A stretch of DNA of 25,561 nt from a virus: positions 1 to 25,561 of IMG/VR virus record IMGVR_UViG_3300021373_002597. One strand, 5' to 3'. Under the pieces are notes generated by a model, which made no database searches, was not told where the DNA came from, and saw nothing but the letters and a program-made list of their open reading frames with translations. The position numbers and the translations under genes are program-made. This document shows, piece by piece, positions 24,106-25,561 of this stretch; within the stretch, counting starts at the first letter, position 1, and every line of letters starts with the position of its first letter.

Positions 24106-25561
24106 TTAAACGCCACTAGCCGTGACACTCTCCTCTAAAACTTTGATGTCAGCGTCTGTTTCGTCTTTTATGAGATTTTTCGTGAAGAATCTCCTACCAG
24201 ACATATGCATCAATTGATCCAAAACTTCTTCGTATCTATCATTATTAATTGTGGATTCTACTTCATATGAATACTCTTGCCAGAAATTACTATCCTGAAG
24301 CCTAATCTTAGAATTTGGCTCTGAATTTATAGTTGCGTGTCTTCCCTCAAGTATTGACTGACCACCCTTAACAACTTTTATATTTATGTCTCTTGTTGCA
24401 AAGTACCCAGAACCACCAGAAACAACAGAAATTGTTGAAATAATTCCACCAGAAACTGTAGCAGACAAAGTTGCTCCGGTTCCAGTCCCACCCTCAACTG
24501 TAACATTTGGAGAGGTATAACCCGAACCACCATTTGTAACTATAACATCAACAACAGCTTGGTTTAAAACAATCGCAAAAGCTTGAGCACCAGATCCAGT
24601 TGTATCTGTAATATTAACTTTTGGTGTTAGATCCTCAGATCTCATAGTAATTTCATCATCTGAATTATATCCAAAGCCACAATTTAAGATTTGAAGCTTA
24701 GAAACAGACCCAGAAGCCGAAGTTATGTTAAACGTCAAATCAGCATCAACACCTGTTACGATGTCAGTAAATTGTGTACCCTCTTTAACAACAGCCTTTA
24801 AAGGATCATTGAGAGGACTAAAGTTTGCATTAGATGTATTATAACCTATTTTTATATCATAGGTTCCAGTTGATGAAAGCTCCCCTGTGAGGATTTTATC
24901 GTCCAGATAAACGGCTGTACTATTAACTGAATTATTAACAGTCCTTACAACCCTTTTTCCATTACCATCAGTAAGCTCAATATAATTCACAAAACCTCTG
25001 CTGTAGTCGTTACCTTCAAATGTATATGGTGAACTTTGGCCCAAAGTAATCAGCGTATCACTATCAACTCTCTCAATATTATGAAAAGTTGGTAATCCAT
25101 CATCGTTCATAACCTTTATCACATCAAAAGGTGCAAAATCGTCAGTGAAGGAAGTTCCGACACCAACAACTTTATTATTGGCGTTGAAGATAGATACATT
25201 GCCAGAAAAAGTATCAGATACACTCAACAAAGTATTTGAGAAAATCGGTTCAGAGCCGGGAACCGTAAGAAGTGTATTTGACAAAGATACATTCGAAGAT
25301 TTTTTTGCAGTAAAAGATACGTCTTTTATGGCAACAAAAGGATTCTTCAACCCATTATAGTTTTTAGGGGCTTCGTTGATAGAAATGTTAAAAATAGAAC
25401 CATAAGTTCTACTAGAATAGGAAAGAATGTCTCTGATTGATGTGGTATTATAAGAATTCAGAGAATTAGCGCTATCAAAAATGTAACCATTGATGTTAGC
25501 TGAACCTATAACTTCATGATTATTAACTTGCAACAAGTCTCCGTCAATATCATGTGTCGAA
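24106..25561 (-). CDS. Baseplate/tail structural protein, partial (5' end beyond the right edge)
   Basis: The frame is open through the right edge (codons read S-T-H-D-I-D-G-D-L-L before the first TTG), and no in-frame ATG is present at the start, so this is the C-terminal part of a longer protein. The visible 485 residues are beta-rich. Near the N-terminal side is the module VVGVGTSFTDDF, shared with gp8 and DUF4815. Three glycine-rich repeats follow, each with a CGFGY or GGSGY core and a GTGA/GSGA turn. The last 90 residues, from DSNFWQEYSYEVEST through HMSGRRFFTKN, resemble the C-terminal domain of structural proteins next to gp8 in cyanophages. It probably belongs to the baseplate or tail periphery. 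No enzyme motif is seen. The stop (TAA, 24106-24108) lies five bases before gp8. Confidence 0.82.
   Translation of the reverse strand, partial: STHDIDGDLLQVNNHEVIGSANINGYIFDSANSLNSYNTTSIRDILSYSSRTYGSIFNISINEAPKNYNGLKNPFVAIKDVSFTAKKSSNVSLSNTLLTVPGSEPIFSNTLLSVSDTFSGNVSIFNANNKVVGVGTSFTDDFAPFDVIKVMNDDGLPTFHNIERVDSDTLITLGQSSPYTFEGNDYSRGFVNYIELTDGNGKRVVRTVNNSVNSTAVYLDDKILTGELSSTGTYDIKIGYNTSNANFSPLNDPLKAVVKEGTQFTDIVTGVDADLTFNITSASGSVSKLQILNCGFGYNSDDEITMRSEDLTPKVNITDTTGSGAQAFAIVLNQAVVDVIVTNGGSGYTSPNVTVEGGTGTGATLSATVSGGIISTISVVSGGSGYFATRDINIKVVKGGQSILEGRHATINSEPNSKIRLQDSNFWQEYSYEVESTINNDRYEEVLDQLMHMSGRRFFTKNLIKDETDADIKVLEESVTASGV
24370..24700 (-). repeat. Three GSGY-type beta repeats in the partial structural gene
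   Basis: Three consecutive protein repeats follow the pattern I-x-V-x-x-G-G-x-G-Y-x(4-6)-V-x-V, two of them followed by GTGA or GSGA. Their cores are NCGFGYNS, NGGSGYTS and SGGSGYFA. A related copy lies in gp8 at about 23076-23180. Such glycine-rich strands are common in phage fibres and baseplates. Boundaries are approximate. Confidence 0.75.

Noticed and set aside
24381-24388. CATAAATA late-promoter-like match
   Set aside because: It is 280 bases from the next gene start, inside coding sequence, with a mismatch; probably chance.
25534-25536. TTG as start of the rightmost gene
   Set aside because: The frame is open upstream to the window edge, so the gene very probably starts outside.
1-25561. 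tRNA genes, CRISPR arrays, insertion sequences, introns, frameshifted or broken genes
   Set aside because: I saw none. Coding frames are intact and gaps are at most 54 bases, leaving no room for such elements outside genes.

Overview
The window is a continuous block of late structural genes from a T4-like contractile-tailed phage (Caudoviricetes, myovirus morphology). All 18 genes lie on the minus strand, so transcription runs from the right edge to the left edge. From the start to the end of transcription the order is: a baseplate/tail structural protein whose 5' end is outside the window, a gp8-like baseplate wedge protein, a 2169-residue DUF4815-type tail protein, a 71-residue coiled-coil protein, an S74-chaperone tail fibre, then gp13, gp14, gp15, gp16, gp17, gp18, gp19, gp20, gp67, an unrecognised 518-residue protein, gp21, gp22 and gp23, which runs off the left edge. 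From gp13 to gp23 this is the same order as in T4. The long baseplate genes and the motifs in gp8, gp14 and DUF4815 resemble the marine ('exo-T-even', cyanophage-like) branch more than coliphage T4. No host genes, auxiliary metabolic genes, tRNAs or mobile elements are present, so the host cannot be fixed. The sequence is AT-rich, but mature gp23 prefers CTG, CGT, AAC and GGT codons.

Right part (about 14,057-25,561): adhesion and baseplate genes. Two baseplate proteins and the DUF4815 protein share small beta-rich sub-domains, and the fibre gene sits where T4 has wac (fibritin). Middle part (about 5,047-14,056): neck (gp13, gp14), tail completion (gp15), terminase (gp16, gp17), sheath (gp18), tube (gp19) and portal (gp20). 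Left part (1-5,021): head assembly, with core protein gp67, the 518-residue protein in the place of T4 gene 68, protease gp21, scaffold gp22 and capsid gp23.

Genes are packed tightly, with TAATG or ATGA overlaps or gaps of a few bases. The longest gap is 54 bases, between gp17 and gp18. Matches to the T4-type late promoter core (N)ATAAATA on the minus strand lie shortly before gp67, gp22 and gp18, and inside the preceding genes ahead of gp23, the fibre and DUF4815, which suggests late-transcription control with several internal starts.

The least expected elements are the 518-residue protein (N-terminal module, possible gp21 cleavage sites, C-terminal hydrophobic hairpin), a roughly 190-residue insertion in the neck protein gp14, and promoter cores that carry the stop codon of the upstream gene.
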